A stretch of 48,213 nt of DNA from Chloroflexota bacterium (GTDB lineage Bacteria; Chloroflexota; Dormibacteria; Dormibacterales; Dormibacteraceae): the NCBI GenBank assembly GCA_005889495.1, contig VBHA01000003.1, forward strand, positions 4,627-52,839, written 5' to 3'. The notes beneath the pieces were generated by a model. That model searched no databases, had not been told where the DNA came from, and saw only the letters and a program-made list of their open reading frames with translations. This document shows positions 8,813-16,326 of this stretch, one piece after another. How positions within the stretch are numbered: the stretch's first letter is position 1; every line of letters begins with the position of its first letter. Both the position numbers and the translations under genes were made by a program.

Positions 8813-9205
8813 TTAGGCGGTCCTTCCGTTAAGCCGATCCCAGTGGGCCTGACACTCGACGCAGCGGGTCGCCGCCGGCTGATATCTCAGCCGGGCCTCC
8901 GGGATGCGCCGGCCGCAGCCTTCGCAGATCCCGTACGCGCCCTCGCGGAGCCGCTCCAGGGCGCGCTCGACCTGCTCCCGGTTCTGGTCCAGCAGGTGGA
9001 CCAGGAGGTCGGACGTCTCGCGGTCGGAGAGCGCCTGGGCGAGGTCGGTCTCCTCTGGAATCCCCGTGATCACGCCGCCGACGACGTCGTTCAACGGGCG
9101 GTGCAGCCCGGCTTCCTCGCCGCACTGCGCGGCCAGCAGCTCGAGCCGTCTCCTGTCAGCTTCCAGCCTCTCTTCTGGAGCCTTGCCGATCTTCTTGGTG
9201 GCCAT
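8813..9205 (-). CDS. TraR/DksA-family zinc-finger protein
   Basis: 130 residues: an N-terminal helical coiled-coil region, a central region with SDRETSDLLVHLLDQN, and a C-terminal four-cysteine zinc finger CEGCGRRIPEARL...CVEC. This is the DksA C4-type layout. Such proteins can bind in the RNA polymerase secondary channel, or act as general stress proteins (YteA-like in Gram-positives). The acidic tip residues of E. coli DksA are not clearly present, so a transcriptional role is inferred only. It is divergent from the lipoprotein gene across a 108-base gap. Confidence 0.82.
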   Translation of the reverse strand: MATKKIGKAPEERLEADRRRLELLAAQCGEEAGLHRPLNDVVGGVITGIPEETDLAQALSDRETSDLLVHLLDQNREQVERALERLREGAYGICEGCGRRIPEARLRYQPAATRCVECQAHWDRLNGRTA

Positions 9206-9313
9206 CTGCTCAACCCCCCTCCAAACTCATTGCCGAATTCGGCGGCGTTTGGATTCCGAGAGTCAGAACGCGCGCATCAGGATGCATACCCGCTCCCGCA
9301 CAATTAGTCGCCG

Positions 9314-9756
9314 ATGCGGTCCCCGCTGCCTTTCCCCCGGAACGTCCTCGTCGCTTTGGCGCTGCTCGCGTTGGCCGGTTGCCAGCCGGGCCTCGACCAG
9401 CGGCCGGTGCCGAGCGTACCGCAGATCGGCGCCGATCTCAAGTGTGTAGTAGGCGACCACGCGTACGAGGACCAGCAGGTAGGTTGGGGCTTCTGCTACC
9501 CGAGCGCCTGGCGGTACCGGGAGAGGGCGCAGTCCAGCCAGAGCCCCGAAGGCCTCGACCTGACCTTTGACATCACCTACGTGCCGGCCACCCCGGGACC
9601 ATGCCCCAGCGCCCGGCCTGCGGGTTCCAGCCCCTGCTCAGGGGACTACGCCTTCATGATCGTCTCCACCTACCAGCGAGGCAGCTGCACTCCGGGCTGC
9701 TCGACCTGGAGGCCGACATGGGCGCCAGGCTCGACACCTGGAAGTTCAGCTTTTAG
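9314..9756 (+). pseudogene. Putative lipoprotein, probable single-base frameshift near 9680
   Basis: A lipoprotein signal peptide is clear: basic start, hydrophobic stretch VLVALALLALAGC, then a lipobox Cys. The mature part has WGFCYPSAWRY, like secreted proteins of unknown function. In the initial frame the protein reads to about MIVSTYQ (9675) and then becomes Ser/Pro/Thr-rich junk antisense to the SCP2 gene. A shifted frame gives ARQLHSGLLDLEADM and LDTWKFSF, then a TAG at 9754-9756, only 4 bases into the convergent gene. One missing base near 9676 would join them into about 147 residues. Without a shift the frame runs to 9817. Confidence 0.6.
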
Positions 9757-10094
9757 CCAGGTCTCCGGAACATCGTCGGCATCTTCATCGCCAGGCTCAG
9801 GTCGCCGTCGGTCTTGAGCTTGCCCTGGAGGAACGCCGAGGTCCCGTCGAGCTTGCCCGTCATGATCTTGATCCAGTCGTCGACCGACGCCTTCAGGGTC
9901 AGCTTCGGCGACTCGGGCGGCTCGCCCTTCCCGGAGTCGGCCTTGCCCTCGTGAACGCGCACCCACCACTTGCCGCCGCCCTCGCCGCTCAGGTCGAAGA
10001 CGATCGTGGCGTTGGTGCTGCCGGCCTTCTCGGGGATCAGGTAGTTGGGCATGGCCTCGACGATCTGGTCGGGGGTCATCTGGACTTCGGACAT
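9753..10094 (-). CDS. SCP2 sterol-binding-domain protein
   Basis: 113 residues covering one SCP2 fold: TNATIVFDLSGEGGGKWWVRV, then LTLKASVDDWIKIMTGKLDGTSAFLQGKLKTDGD, which matches the family's D/W-x-x-I/L-x-x-G-K-L-x-x-x-x-A-F-x-x-G-K-L-K pattern. It probably binds a hydrophobic acyl or sterol-like ligand. GGGAGG-type Shine-Dalgarno bases lie just before the ATG. It is transcribed away from the MBL-fold hydrolase, and the shared intergenic region holds the GAGTACCG palindrome. Confidence 0.88.
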   Translation of the reverse strand: MSEVQMTPDQIVEAMPNYLIPEKAGSTNATIVFDLSGEGGGKWWVRVHEGKADSGKGEPPESPKLTLKASVDDWIKIMTGKLDGTSAFLQGKLKTDGDLSLAMKMPTMFRRPG

Positions 10095-10135
10095 CGCGCT
10101 CCTCCCTGGTGCAGTTCTCGATAACTAGTACGTTC

Positions 10136-10153
10136 GAGTACCGTTCGGTACTC
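10136..10153. promoter_or_regulatory. Palindromic operator candidate, copy 1
   Basis: GAGTACCG-TT-CGGTACTC is a perfect inverted repeat apart from the central two bases. It lies between the divergent SCP2 and MBL-fold hydrolase genes, 30 bases before the hydrolase ATG. A related half, AGTACGTTCG, precedes it. Size and symmetry fit a TetR- or MarR-type operator. The cognate regulator is not identified here. Confidence 0.5.
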
Positions 10154-10182
10154 ATCTTAGATCCCTCAGCGACAATGCCGGG

Positions 10183-10587
10183 ATGGCTGTCGAAATGGGG
10201 TTGACCGAGGTCGCCGCCGGCGTCTTCGAGCTCCGCCTGCCCATCCCTTTCGAGGACGGCCTGGTCAATGTCTTCCTCTTCAAGTCCGGCCAGGAGGTCG
10301 ACCTCCTCGACTGCGGCATGAACTCGGAGGACTCGCTCACGGCCATTCACCGCGCCCTCGAGCAGCTGGGCGCGCGCCGGCTGCGCAGGCTTGTCGTCAC
10401 GCACATCCACCCCGACCACTACGGCGCGGCCGGCGCCCTGGCCGGGGAAGGCCTGGCCGACCTCTACATGCACCGCCTCGAGGTCCCCCTGGTGCATCCG
10501 CCGATAACTAGTACGTTCGAGTACCGTTCGGTACTCATCTTAGATCCCTCAGCGACAATGCCGGGATGGCTGTCGAAATGGGGTTGA
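10183..10587 (+). pseudogene. Truncated 5' copy of the MBL-fold hydrolase
   Basis: The first 106 residues are identical to the intact downstream gene, including the HIHPDH metal-binding motif. The frame then crosses the duplication junction at 10501/10502 into the second copy's promoter and ends after 28 unrelated residues. It lacks the GHSPGH and GDH metal ligands and the C-terminal domain, so it should be inactive. It is a by-product of the tandem duplication. Confidence 0.85.
10519..10536. promoter_or_regulatory. Palindromic operator candidate, copy 2
   Basis: Second copy of GAGTACCG-TT-CGGTACTC, carried by the 383-bp duplication. It sits 30 bases upstream of the intact MBL-fold hydrolase start, so the complete gene keeps its own control region. 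Confidence 0.5.
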
Positions 10588-11543
10588 CCGAGGTCGCCGC
10601 CGGCGTCTTCGAGCTCCGCCTGCCCATCCCTTTCGAGGACGGCCTGGTCAATGTCTTCCTCTTCAAGTCCGGCCAGGAGGTCGACCTCCTCGACTGCGGC
10701 ATGAACTCGGAGGACTCGCTCACGGCCATTCACCGCGCCCTCGAGCAGCTGGGCGCGCGCCGGCTGCGCAGGCTTGTCGTCACGCACATCCACCCCGACC
10801 ACTACGGCGCGGCCGGCGCCCTGGCCGGGGAAGGCCTGGCCGACCTCTACATGCACCGCCTCGAGGTCCCCCTGGTGCATCCGCGCTACGTCGAGCTCGA
10901 GCATCTGGTCGAGGAGGTGAGGAGATACCTGCTCGTCCACGGGGTCCCCGAAGACGAAGCCGAGGTCCTCAGCAACTCGCAGCGGGCTCTGAGCCAGGTC
11001 GTGAAGCCCGCGGACCCATCGGTGCAGCTGGACGGCGCGGAGCTCATCGAGATGGGCGCTCACGTCCTGAGGGTGGAGTGGACGCCTGGCCACTCGCCCG
11101 GCCACATCTGCCTGCACGAGGCGGCGGCGGGCTTGCTTTTCGCCGGCGACCACATCCTGCCCGACCTCTCGCCCAACATCGGCCTGCACCCGCAGAGCAC
11201 GCCTGACCCGCTGCACGACTACCTGGACGGTCTGCGCCGGATGGCAGCCCTGGAGCCCAGGCTCGTGCTGCCGGCCCATGGCCGTCCTTTCACCGGGGTG
11301 AAGCAGCGCGTCGATGCGCTCGTCTCGCACCACGCCCGCAGGCTCGACCAGGTGTTGGAGATCGTGGGCCGTGAAGCGAAGTCCGGGTGGCAGGTGGCGC
11401 TCGACCTGTGGGGCCCGCGTGAGAATCTCTACGAGAAGCGGCTGGCGCTGCAGGAAGGGCTGGCGCACCTGCAGGCGCTCGCCGTCGAGGGCCGCGTGAC
11501 CAAGCTGGTCATGCCCGGCTCTGCGCGCTGGCGGTCATCTTGA
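10566..11543 (+). CDS. Metallo-beta-lactamase-fold hydrolase
   Basis: 325 residues. The zinc ligands are visible: HIHPDH (His74, His76, Asp78, His79), GHSPGH and FAGDHI, plus a late GRPF-type histidine region (PAHGRPFTG). A C-terminal helical/winged-helix part of about 80 residues follows, as in LACTB2-like and other acyl-CoA or nucleic-acid-related MBL proteins. The substrate is unknown. It is divergent from the SCP2-domain protein, which may mean lipid or acyl metabolism. The 3' end overlaps the convergent degV gene by 35 bases. Confidence 0.88.
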   Translation: MAVEMGLTEVAAGVFELRLPIPFEDGLVNVFLFKSGQEVDLLDCGMNSEDSLTAIHRALEQLGARRLRRLVVTHIHPDHYGAAGALAGEGLADLYMHRLEVPLVHPRYVELEHLVEEVRRYLLVHGVPEDEAEVLSNSQRALSQVVKPADPSVQLDGAELIEMGAHVLRVEWTPGHSPGHICLHEAAAGLLFAGDHILPDLSPNIGLHPQSTPDPLHDYLDGLRRMAALEPRLVLPAHGRPFTGVKQRVDALVSHHARRLDQVLEIVGREAKSGWQVALDLWGPRENLYEKRLALQEGLAHLQALAVEGRVTKLVMPGSARWRSS

Positions 11544-12402
11544 TGCCGAGCGGCAGCAGGTCCGCGGGGTAGCAGCCCACCCCGACGACGCCCGGACCGG
11601 CATGCGCGCCGACCACCGGACCGAGCGGCTGAATCATCAACGTCTCCGCGACCGGCTCCAGCTCGCGCGCGACGCGCTCGGCGTCGGACTCGGCGTCGGC
11701 GTGACCCACGATGACGCACAGGCCGCTGCCGCGGTCGACCTCACGCGTGAGCTCGACCACCCGTTGGAGCGCGCGCTCGAAGGTGCGCACGCGCTCCAAC
11801 GGCGTCACCAGGCCGTCGCGGATGCACAGCACGGGCTTGACCTGCAGCACCGAACCGAGCATCGCGCTGGCGCGGCCGATGCGCCCGCCGCGGCGCAAGA
11901 ACTCGAGCGTGGCGACAGAGAAATAGGTGTGCACCTGCTCGCGCATCTCGGTCACGCGCTGCACGACCGCGCCCGCATCCCCGCCCTGCGCCGCGACCTG
12001 CGTCGCGGCCAGGGTCAGGAGACCGAGCGACATCGAGACGAGCTGTGAGTCGACGACGTATACCCGCTTCGGGTCTGTCATCTCGGCGCCCTGCACCGCG
12101 GACGCGTACGTCCCGCTCAGCTTCTCGGAGATGTGGATCGACACGACGTCGGTGTCATCGTCGAGAAGCCCCGCGTAAGCCTCGGCAAAACGGGCCGGGG
12201 ACGGCTGCGACGTGGTCGGATGCGTGGTCGCGTTGGGAAGCTTGCGGTAGAACTCCGACGGCCTGATCTCGACGCCGTCGAGCAGCGAGCGGCCTTCGAA
12301 GTCGAGGGTCAGCGGCACGACAGTGATGCCCCGTGACTTGACGAGCTGCGCGGGCAGGTCGGCGGTCGAGTCGGTGACGATTGCGATCCGCCGAGCGGTC
12401 AT
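11509..12402 (-). CDS. DegV family fatty-acid-binding protein
   Basis: 297 residues from an ATG that overlaps the upstream mgtC-like stop as ATGA. DegV/FakB signatures are VTDSTADLP near the N-terminus and the THPTTSQPSP loop that contacts the fatty-acid carboxylate; GRI and the C-terminal HAGPG-type loop also fit. FakB proteins present fatty acids to the FakA kinase. FakA is not in the window. It is the last gene of the BFN - MgtC - DegV operon. Confidence 0.92.
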   Translation of the reverse strand: MTARRIAIVTDSTADLPAQLVKSRGITVVPLTLDFEGRSLLDGVEIRPSEFYRKLPNATTHPTTSQPSPARFAEAYAGLLDDDTDVVSIHISEKLSGTYASAVQGAEMTDPKRVYVVDSQLVSMSLGLLTLAATQVAAQGGDAGAVVQRVTEMREQVHTYFSVATLEFLRRGGRIGRASAMLGSVLQVKPVLCIRDGLVTPLERVRTFERALQRVVELTREVDRGSGLCVIVGHADAESDAERVARELEPVAETLMIQPLGPVVGAHAGPGVVGVGCYPADLLPLGIKMTASAQSRA

Positions 12403-12881
12403 GGATGGATTTCGTCGGTCTGCGGGTCGGTCTCGCGCCGGTGTCCGCGGCTTCGGAAGAAACGTTCCTCCAGCGGTTTCAGCGCGACCAGGATGATGAC
12501 CACGATCACCGTCACGTAGACCGCCACACCGTAATAGCCGAATCCGACCGCCATGCCCAACGAGGCGGCGACCCAGATCGAAGCAGCGGTCGTCAATCCA
12601 CGGACGAGCTCGCCCTGGCGCAGGATGCTGCCCGCGCCCAGGAAGCCGACGCCGGTGACGATCTGGGCCGCGATGCGCGTCGGGTCGACGGTCTTCGGGA
12701 AATCCGGGATGAGGCCCAGGCCCGTGAACATGCATGACCCCGCGCTGATCAGCGCCATCGTGCGCAGCCCTGCCGGGTGGCCGCGGAACTCGCGCTCGGC
12801 GCCGATCAGAAGACCGAGGGCGAGGGCGACCGTGACGCGGAAGGCGAGCTCGAGCTCGCCGCTGAGGTGCGTGTTGGTCAG
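12399..12881 (-). CDS. MgtC/SapB family membrane protein, apparent CTG start
   Basis: The first in-frame ATG (12758) would begin inside the protein and drop the family's conserved N-terminal helix. Upstream codons continue the family pattern without a stop: ELELAFRVTVALALGLLIGA, then ERE and AGLRT. The only plausible initiator is CTG at 12881-12879, which overlaps the stop of the BFN gene as CTGA. From there the protein is 160 residues with four to five transmembrane helices and the DPTRIAAQIVTGVGFLGAG motif. No ATG, GTG or TTG exists in frame before 12758. The role is membrane transport or ATPase modulation, unknown in detail. Confidence 0.78.
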   Translation of the reverse strand: MTNTHLSGELELAFRVTVALALGLLIGAEREFRGHPAGLRTMALISAGSCMFTGLGLIPDFPKTVDPTRIAAQIVTGVGFLGAGSILRQGELVRGLTTAASIWVAASLGMAVGFGYYGVAVYVTVIVVIILVALKPLEERFFRSRGHRRETDPQTDEIHP

Positions 12882-13474
12882 CCCCGGCCGGGGCGTCCTC
12901 CGGGCCGATCCTGGGCGCCGGGCTCGTCTTTGGCGCCCGGCTCGTCGGGAAGCTCGGGGAGGTCCAGGCTGTTCACGAAGTCGCGAAAGACCGCGAGGCG
13001 CTCCTCATCGACGACCGTCTCCGTCTTGTCCTTGTCACCCTCGAGCTCGTCCGCCTCGGGGATGATGCCGGCGGTCTCCATGACCTCCGAGGCGACGAAG
13101 ATCGGGCACTCGACGCGGACCGCGAGCGCGATCGCGTCCGACGGCCGGGCGTCGAAGTCGAGGTCGCGTCCATTCTGCTTCACGTAAAGACGCGCGTAGA
13201 ACACCTGGTCCGCGAGGCGCGTGACGACGATGCGCCTGACGCTGATGCCGAGGTCGCCGAATGCGGTGGCCATCAGGTCGTGCGTCAGCGGGCGGCCGAG
13301 TGCGTTGCCCGAGATCTTGGTCGCGATGGCCTGGGCCTCGAAGGAGCCGATCCAGATGGGGAGGTAACGGTCCGCCTCCTTCTCTTTGAGGATCACCAGG
13401 TGCTGGGCAGTCGGCATGTGGATGCGGATGCTGTCCACGGACACCTCGATGAGGTTCTTCATCCTCGGATCCAT
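12878..13474 (-). CDS. Bifunctional nuclease domain (DUF151) protein
   Basis: 198 residues. The DUF151/BFN core is clear: HLVILKEKEADRYLPIWIG, EAQAIATKISG, RPLTHDLM and ARPSDAIALAVRVECPIFVA. The C-terminal tail is acidic then Pro/Gly-rich and probably disordered. Proteins with this domain have been reported with nuclease activity in a few organisms; the bacterial role is not settled. It is the first gene of a minus-strand operon, divergent from polA across 63 bases. An ATG four codons in is an alternative start. Confidence 0.9.
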   Translation of the reverse strand: MDPRMKNLIEVSVDSIRIHMPTAQHLVILKEKEADRYLPIWIGSFEAQAIATKISGNALGRPLTHDLMATAFGDLGISVRRIVVTRLADQVFYARLYVKQNGRDLDFDARPSDAIALAVRVECPIFVASEVMETAGIIPEADELEGDKDKTETVVDEERLAVFRDFVNSLDLPELPDEPGAKDEPGAQDRPGGRPGRG

Positions 13475-13537
13475 TCTAGCCTTCGGTCCTCCAAGTCCCT
13501 GCTATTTGAACGCGCCAGCCCCTGAAGGGTGTCGAGC

Positions 13538-16246
13538 GTGCGTACGTACACTTCGAACGTGCCCAAGGGTAGGCGCGGGCGTGTGATTTTGATCGACGCC
13601 CACAGCCTCATCTATCGAGCGTTTTTCGCCCTCCCGCCGATGAGCACGTCGGACGGCCGGGTGACCAACGCCGTGTACGGCTTCACGTCGATGCTGGCGA
13701 TCGTCCTGGCGTCGCGACCCGAGTTCGCCATCGCCGCCTTCGACCTGGGCAAGCCCACCTTTCGCTCCGTGGAGTACAAGGAGTACAAGGCCGGCCGGCG
13801 CGCCATGCCGGAAGACCTGCGGCCCCAGCTGGAGATGGTGCGAGAGGTGCTCGGGGCGTTCTCGATCCCGATCTACGGCGTGGAGGGTTTCGAGGCGGAC
13901 GATGTGATCGGCACCCTGGCGCGGATCGCCGAGGAGCGAGGGCACGCGGTGACGATCGTCTCCGGCGACCTCGACTGCCTGCAGCTCGTCACCGAGTCGG
14001 TCGAGGCGCTGGTGCCTCGGCGAGGGATCACCGACACCTTTGTCTACGGTCCGGACCAGGTGCGCCAGCGCTATGGCTTCGAGCCGCCGCAGCTGGTCGA
14101 CTTCAAAGCCCTGAGGGGCGATACCTCGGACAACATCCCTGGGGTCCCCGGTGTCGGCGACAAGACGGCGGCCAAGCTCGTCCAGGATTACGTGACGGTG
14201 GAGACCCTGCTGGACCGCGTGGAGGAGCTGCCCGAGGGCCGGTTGAAAGCCTCCTTGAAGGCCAACTCGGACAAGGTGCGACTGGGCAAGCGGATGGTCA
14301 CGATCGTCCGCGATGTGCCGGTCGAGCTCGAGCTCGAAAACGCGCGCTGGAGCCGCTACGACTACGACGACGCGCGCCGGGTGTTCGACCACCTCGAGTT
14401 CCGCCAGCTGCTGACCCGCTTTCCGCCGCCGGACCAGGTCCCTGTCCAGCCGAGCCTTGCCTTTGAACCGGCGCCCCGGCCGGCCGGCCTTCGCATCATC
14501 GAGGACCCGACCGAGGCAGCCAGCCTCCTCGACGGCTCCCAAGACGTCGGCGTCTACACCTTCACCGAGGGCACCGGCCGAGGCTGCCGGATCTGCGGCC
14601 TCGGCGTCTCCAGCGGCGGCAACACCTTTTACGTCGCCCGCGCGGAGGCTATGGACGCGGTCGCGAGCACGCTGTCGGGCCGGCCGATCTCCGGGCACGA
14701 CGCCAAGGAGACCGAGCTTGCCCTTCGCTCGCTCGGCGGCGGGAAGCGCGATTGGGCGTTCAGCACCTTCCTGGCGGCCTACCTCCTCGGCGCAGGCTCG
14801 CGCGACCCGCGGCTCGAGGACCTCGCCCGCGAGTTTCTCGGCACCGAGCTCATCAGCACCGAGCAGCTGCTCGGCACCGGCCGTGCGGCGCGAAAGCCGT
14901 CCGCCATCCTCGAAGGCGAGGCCGCGGAGTTCTCCGCCCGCCGCGCCGAGGCGATCATCAACCTGCGGCCGAGGCTCGAGGCCGAGATGCGAAACCTCGG
15001 GGTCGACTACCTGTTCCACGAGATCGAGCTTCCGCTGGCCGGCGTGCTCGCGGACATGGAGACCGAGGGCGTCGCGATCGACGTGCCTTACCTCAAGCAG
15101 ATGCAGGACGAGCTCGGTGCGCAGCTCGCGGCGATCGAGTCGGAGGTCGAGCAGGTGGCGGGCGAGAAGTTCAACCTCAACGCGCCGCAGCAGCTGGCGA
15201 AGGTCCTCTTCGAAGACCTGCGCCTGCCGGTGGGAAAGCGGACGAAGACCGGCTACTCGACGGACGCCGACACCCTCGAGTCGCTGCGCGAGAAGCACCC
15301 GATCGTCGGCCTCATCCTGGAGCACCGCCAGCTGTCGAAGCTGAAGTCGACCTACGTCGACGCGCTGCCCCAGCTGGTCGATCCATTGAGCGGGCGCGTG
15401 CACACGTCGTTCGGCCAGGCGAGCACGGCGACGGGCCGCCTCGCATCGTCCAACCCCAACCTCATGAACATCCCGATCCGGACCGAGCTTGGACAGAGGA
15501 TCCGGCGTGCCTTCAAGGCAGGGCGGCCGGACCACGTCATGGTCTCGGCGGACTACTCGCAGATCGAGCTGCGGATCGCCGCTCACCTGAGCGGCGACCC
15601 CAGGCTCCTGGAGGCGTTTGCGGCCGGCCAGGACATCCACACGGCGACGGCCGCCGCCGTCTTCAAGATTCCGATCGAGGCCGTGAACCCGGACCAGCGC
15701 CGGCTCGCCAAGGTCGCGAACTTCGGCTCGATCTATGGACAGGGCGAGTACGGGTTGTCGCAGCAGCTCGGCATCACCGGCGACGTCGCCCGCGAGTTCC
15801 TCGGCCAGTACTGGTCCACCTACTCACACCTGCGCGAATACCTCGACGAGGTGCGGCGCAAAGCGCGCGAGGAGGGATTCGTGGTCAGCGCCACGGGCCG
15901 GCGCCGCGCCATCCCCGACCTCCGCTCGCCGAACTATCAGCTGCGCAGCGCGGCCGAGCGCATGGCCATCAACTTTCCGATGCAATCGCTCGCCGCGGAC
16001 ATCATCAAGATCGCGATGGTGCGGCTGCATCGCGAGATCGAGGCGGACGAGATCGAGGGCCGCATGCTGCTCCAGGTCCACGACGAGCTGCTTTTCGAGG
16101 TGCCGCGTGGCGAGCTCGACCAGTTCGCGGAGAAGGTGCCGCGGATCATGACCGGCGCCTACGAGCTGGAGACGGGGATCGAGGTGGAGATGAAGGCGGG
16201 CCCCAACTGGGCCGACATGAAGAAGCTCGCGGTCGTTCGTGCCTGA
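13538..16246 (+). CDS. polA: DNA polymerase I, proofreading domain apparently inactive
   Basis: 902 residues from the GTG at 13538, chosen because AAGGG lies 8 bases upstream; a GTG at 13529 is also in frame. The N-terminal 5'-3' exonuclease domain starts VILIDAHSLIYRAFFALPP and has EGFEADDVIGT and the GVPGVGDKTA helix-hairpin-helix. The central exonuclease-like domain has lost the DxE motif (VGVYTFTEG where VAFDTET is expected) and other metal ligands. The polymerase domain has motif A SADYSQIELR (near 669), the O-helix RRLAKVANFGSIYG (near 720) and motif C QVHDELLFEV (near 845). It acts in gap filling for excision repair and Okazaki maturation. Confidence 0.96.
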   Translation: MRTYTSNVPKGRRGRVILIDAHSLIYRAFFALPPMSTSDGRVTNAVYGFTSMLAIVLASRPEFAIAAFDLGKPTFRSVEYKEYKAGRRAMPEDLRPQLEMVREVLGAFSIPIYGVEGFEADDVIGTLARIAEERGHAVTIVSGDLDCLQLVTESVEALVPRRGITDTFVYGPDQVRQRYGFEPPQLVDFKALRGDTSDNIPGVPGVGDKTAAKLVQDYVTVETLLDRVEELPEGRLKASLKANSDKVRLGKRMVTIVRDVPVELELENARWSRYDYDDARRVFDHLEFRQLLTRFPPPDQVPVQPSLAFEPAPRPAGLRIIEDPTEAASLLDGSQDVGVYTFTEGTGRGCRICGLGVSSGGNTFYVARAEAMDAVASTLSGRPISGHDAKETELALRSLGGGKRDWAFSTFLAAYLLGAGSRDPRLEDLAREFLGTELISTEQLLGTGRAARKPSAILEGEAAEFSARRAEAIINLRPRLEAEMRNLGVDYLFHEIELPLAGVLADMETEGVAIDVPYLKQMQDELGAQLAAIESEVEQVAGEKFNLNAPQQLAKVLFEDLRLPVGKRTKTGYSTDADTLESLREKHPIVGLILEHRQLSKLKSTYVDALPQLVDPLSGRVHTSFGQASTATGRLASSNPNLMNIPIRTELGQRIRRAFKAGRPDHVMVSADYSQIELRIAAHLSGDPRLLEAFAAGQDIHTATAAAVFKIPIEAVNPDQRRLAKVANFGSIYGQGEYGLSQQLGITGDVAREFLGQYWSTYSHLREYLDEVRRKAREEGFVVSATGRRRAIPDLRSPNYQLRSAAERMAINFPMQSLAADIIKIAMVRLHREIEADEIEGRMLLQVHDELLFEVPRGELDQFAEKVPRIMTGAYELETGIEVEMKAGPNWADMKKLAVVRA

Positions 16247-16259
16247 GGCGCTGACTTTC

Positions 16260-16322
16260 CCGGATCGTCCGGACCATCCGGCCTTCAGCTCATCGAGATG
16301 TTCAGTCAGTCCGGACTATCCG
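16260..16322. repeat. TCCGGA-centred palindrome, one and a half copies, between polA and mutM
   Basis: 16260-16281 is a 22-base inverted repeat with half-site CCGGATCGTCC. It differs from the perfect copy at 20818-20839 only at two symmetric positions. 16308-16322 (AGTCCGGACTATCCG) reproduces the centre and right arm of that same palindrome exactly and ends 4 bases before the mutM GTG. The same motif therefore occurs three times, always in a gap just upstream of a gene. Confidence 0.6.
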
Positions 16323-16326
16323 AGCT

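Larger units (their letters stand above)
10119..10884. repeat. Perfect 383-bp tandem duplication (10119-10501 and 10502-10884)
   Basis: Two abutting copies appear identical by reading. The match stops at 10118/10501 on the left and 10502/10885 on the right. Each copy carries the promoter region, the GAGTACCG palindrome and the first 106 codons of the MBL-fold hydrolase. Because 383 is not a multiple of three, copy 1 encodes only a truncated protein, while copy 2 leads into the complete gene. It is either a very recent tandem duplication or an assembly duplication. Confidence 0.95.

Noticed and set aside
13502-15640. 712-codon open frame antisense to polA
   Set aside because: High-GC codon bias opens the opposite strand. 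The product is Arg/Leu/Asp-rich without domains, while polA on the plus strand is unmistakable.
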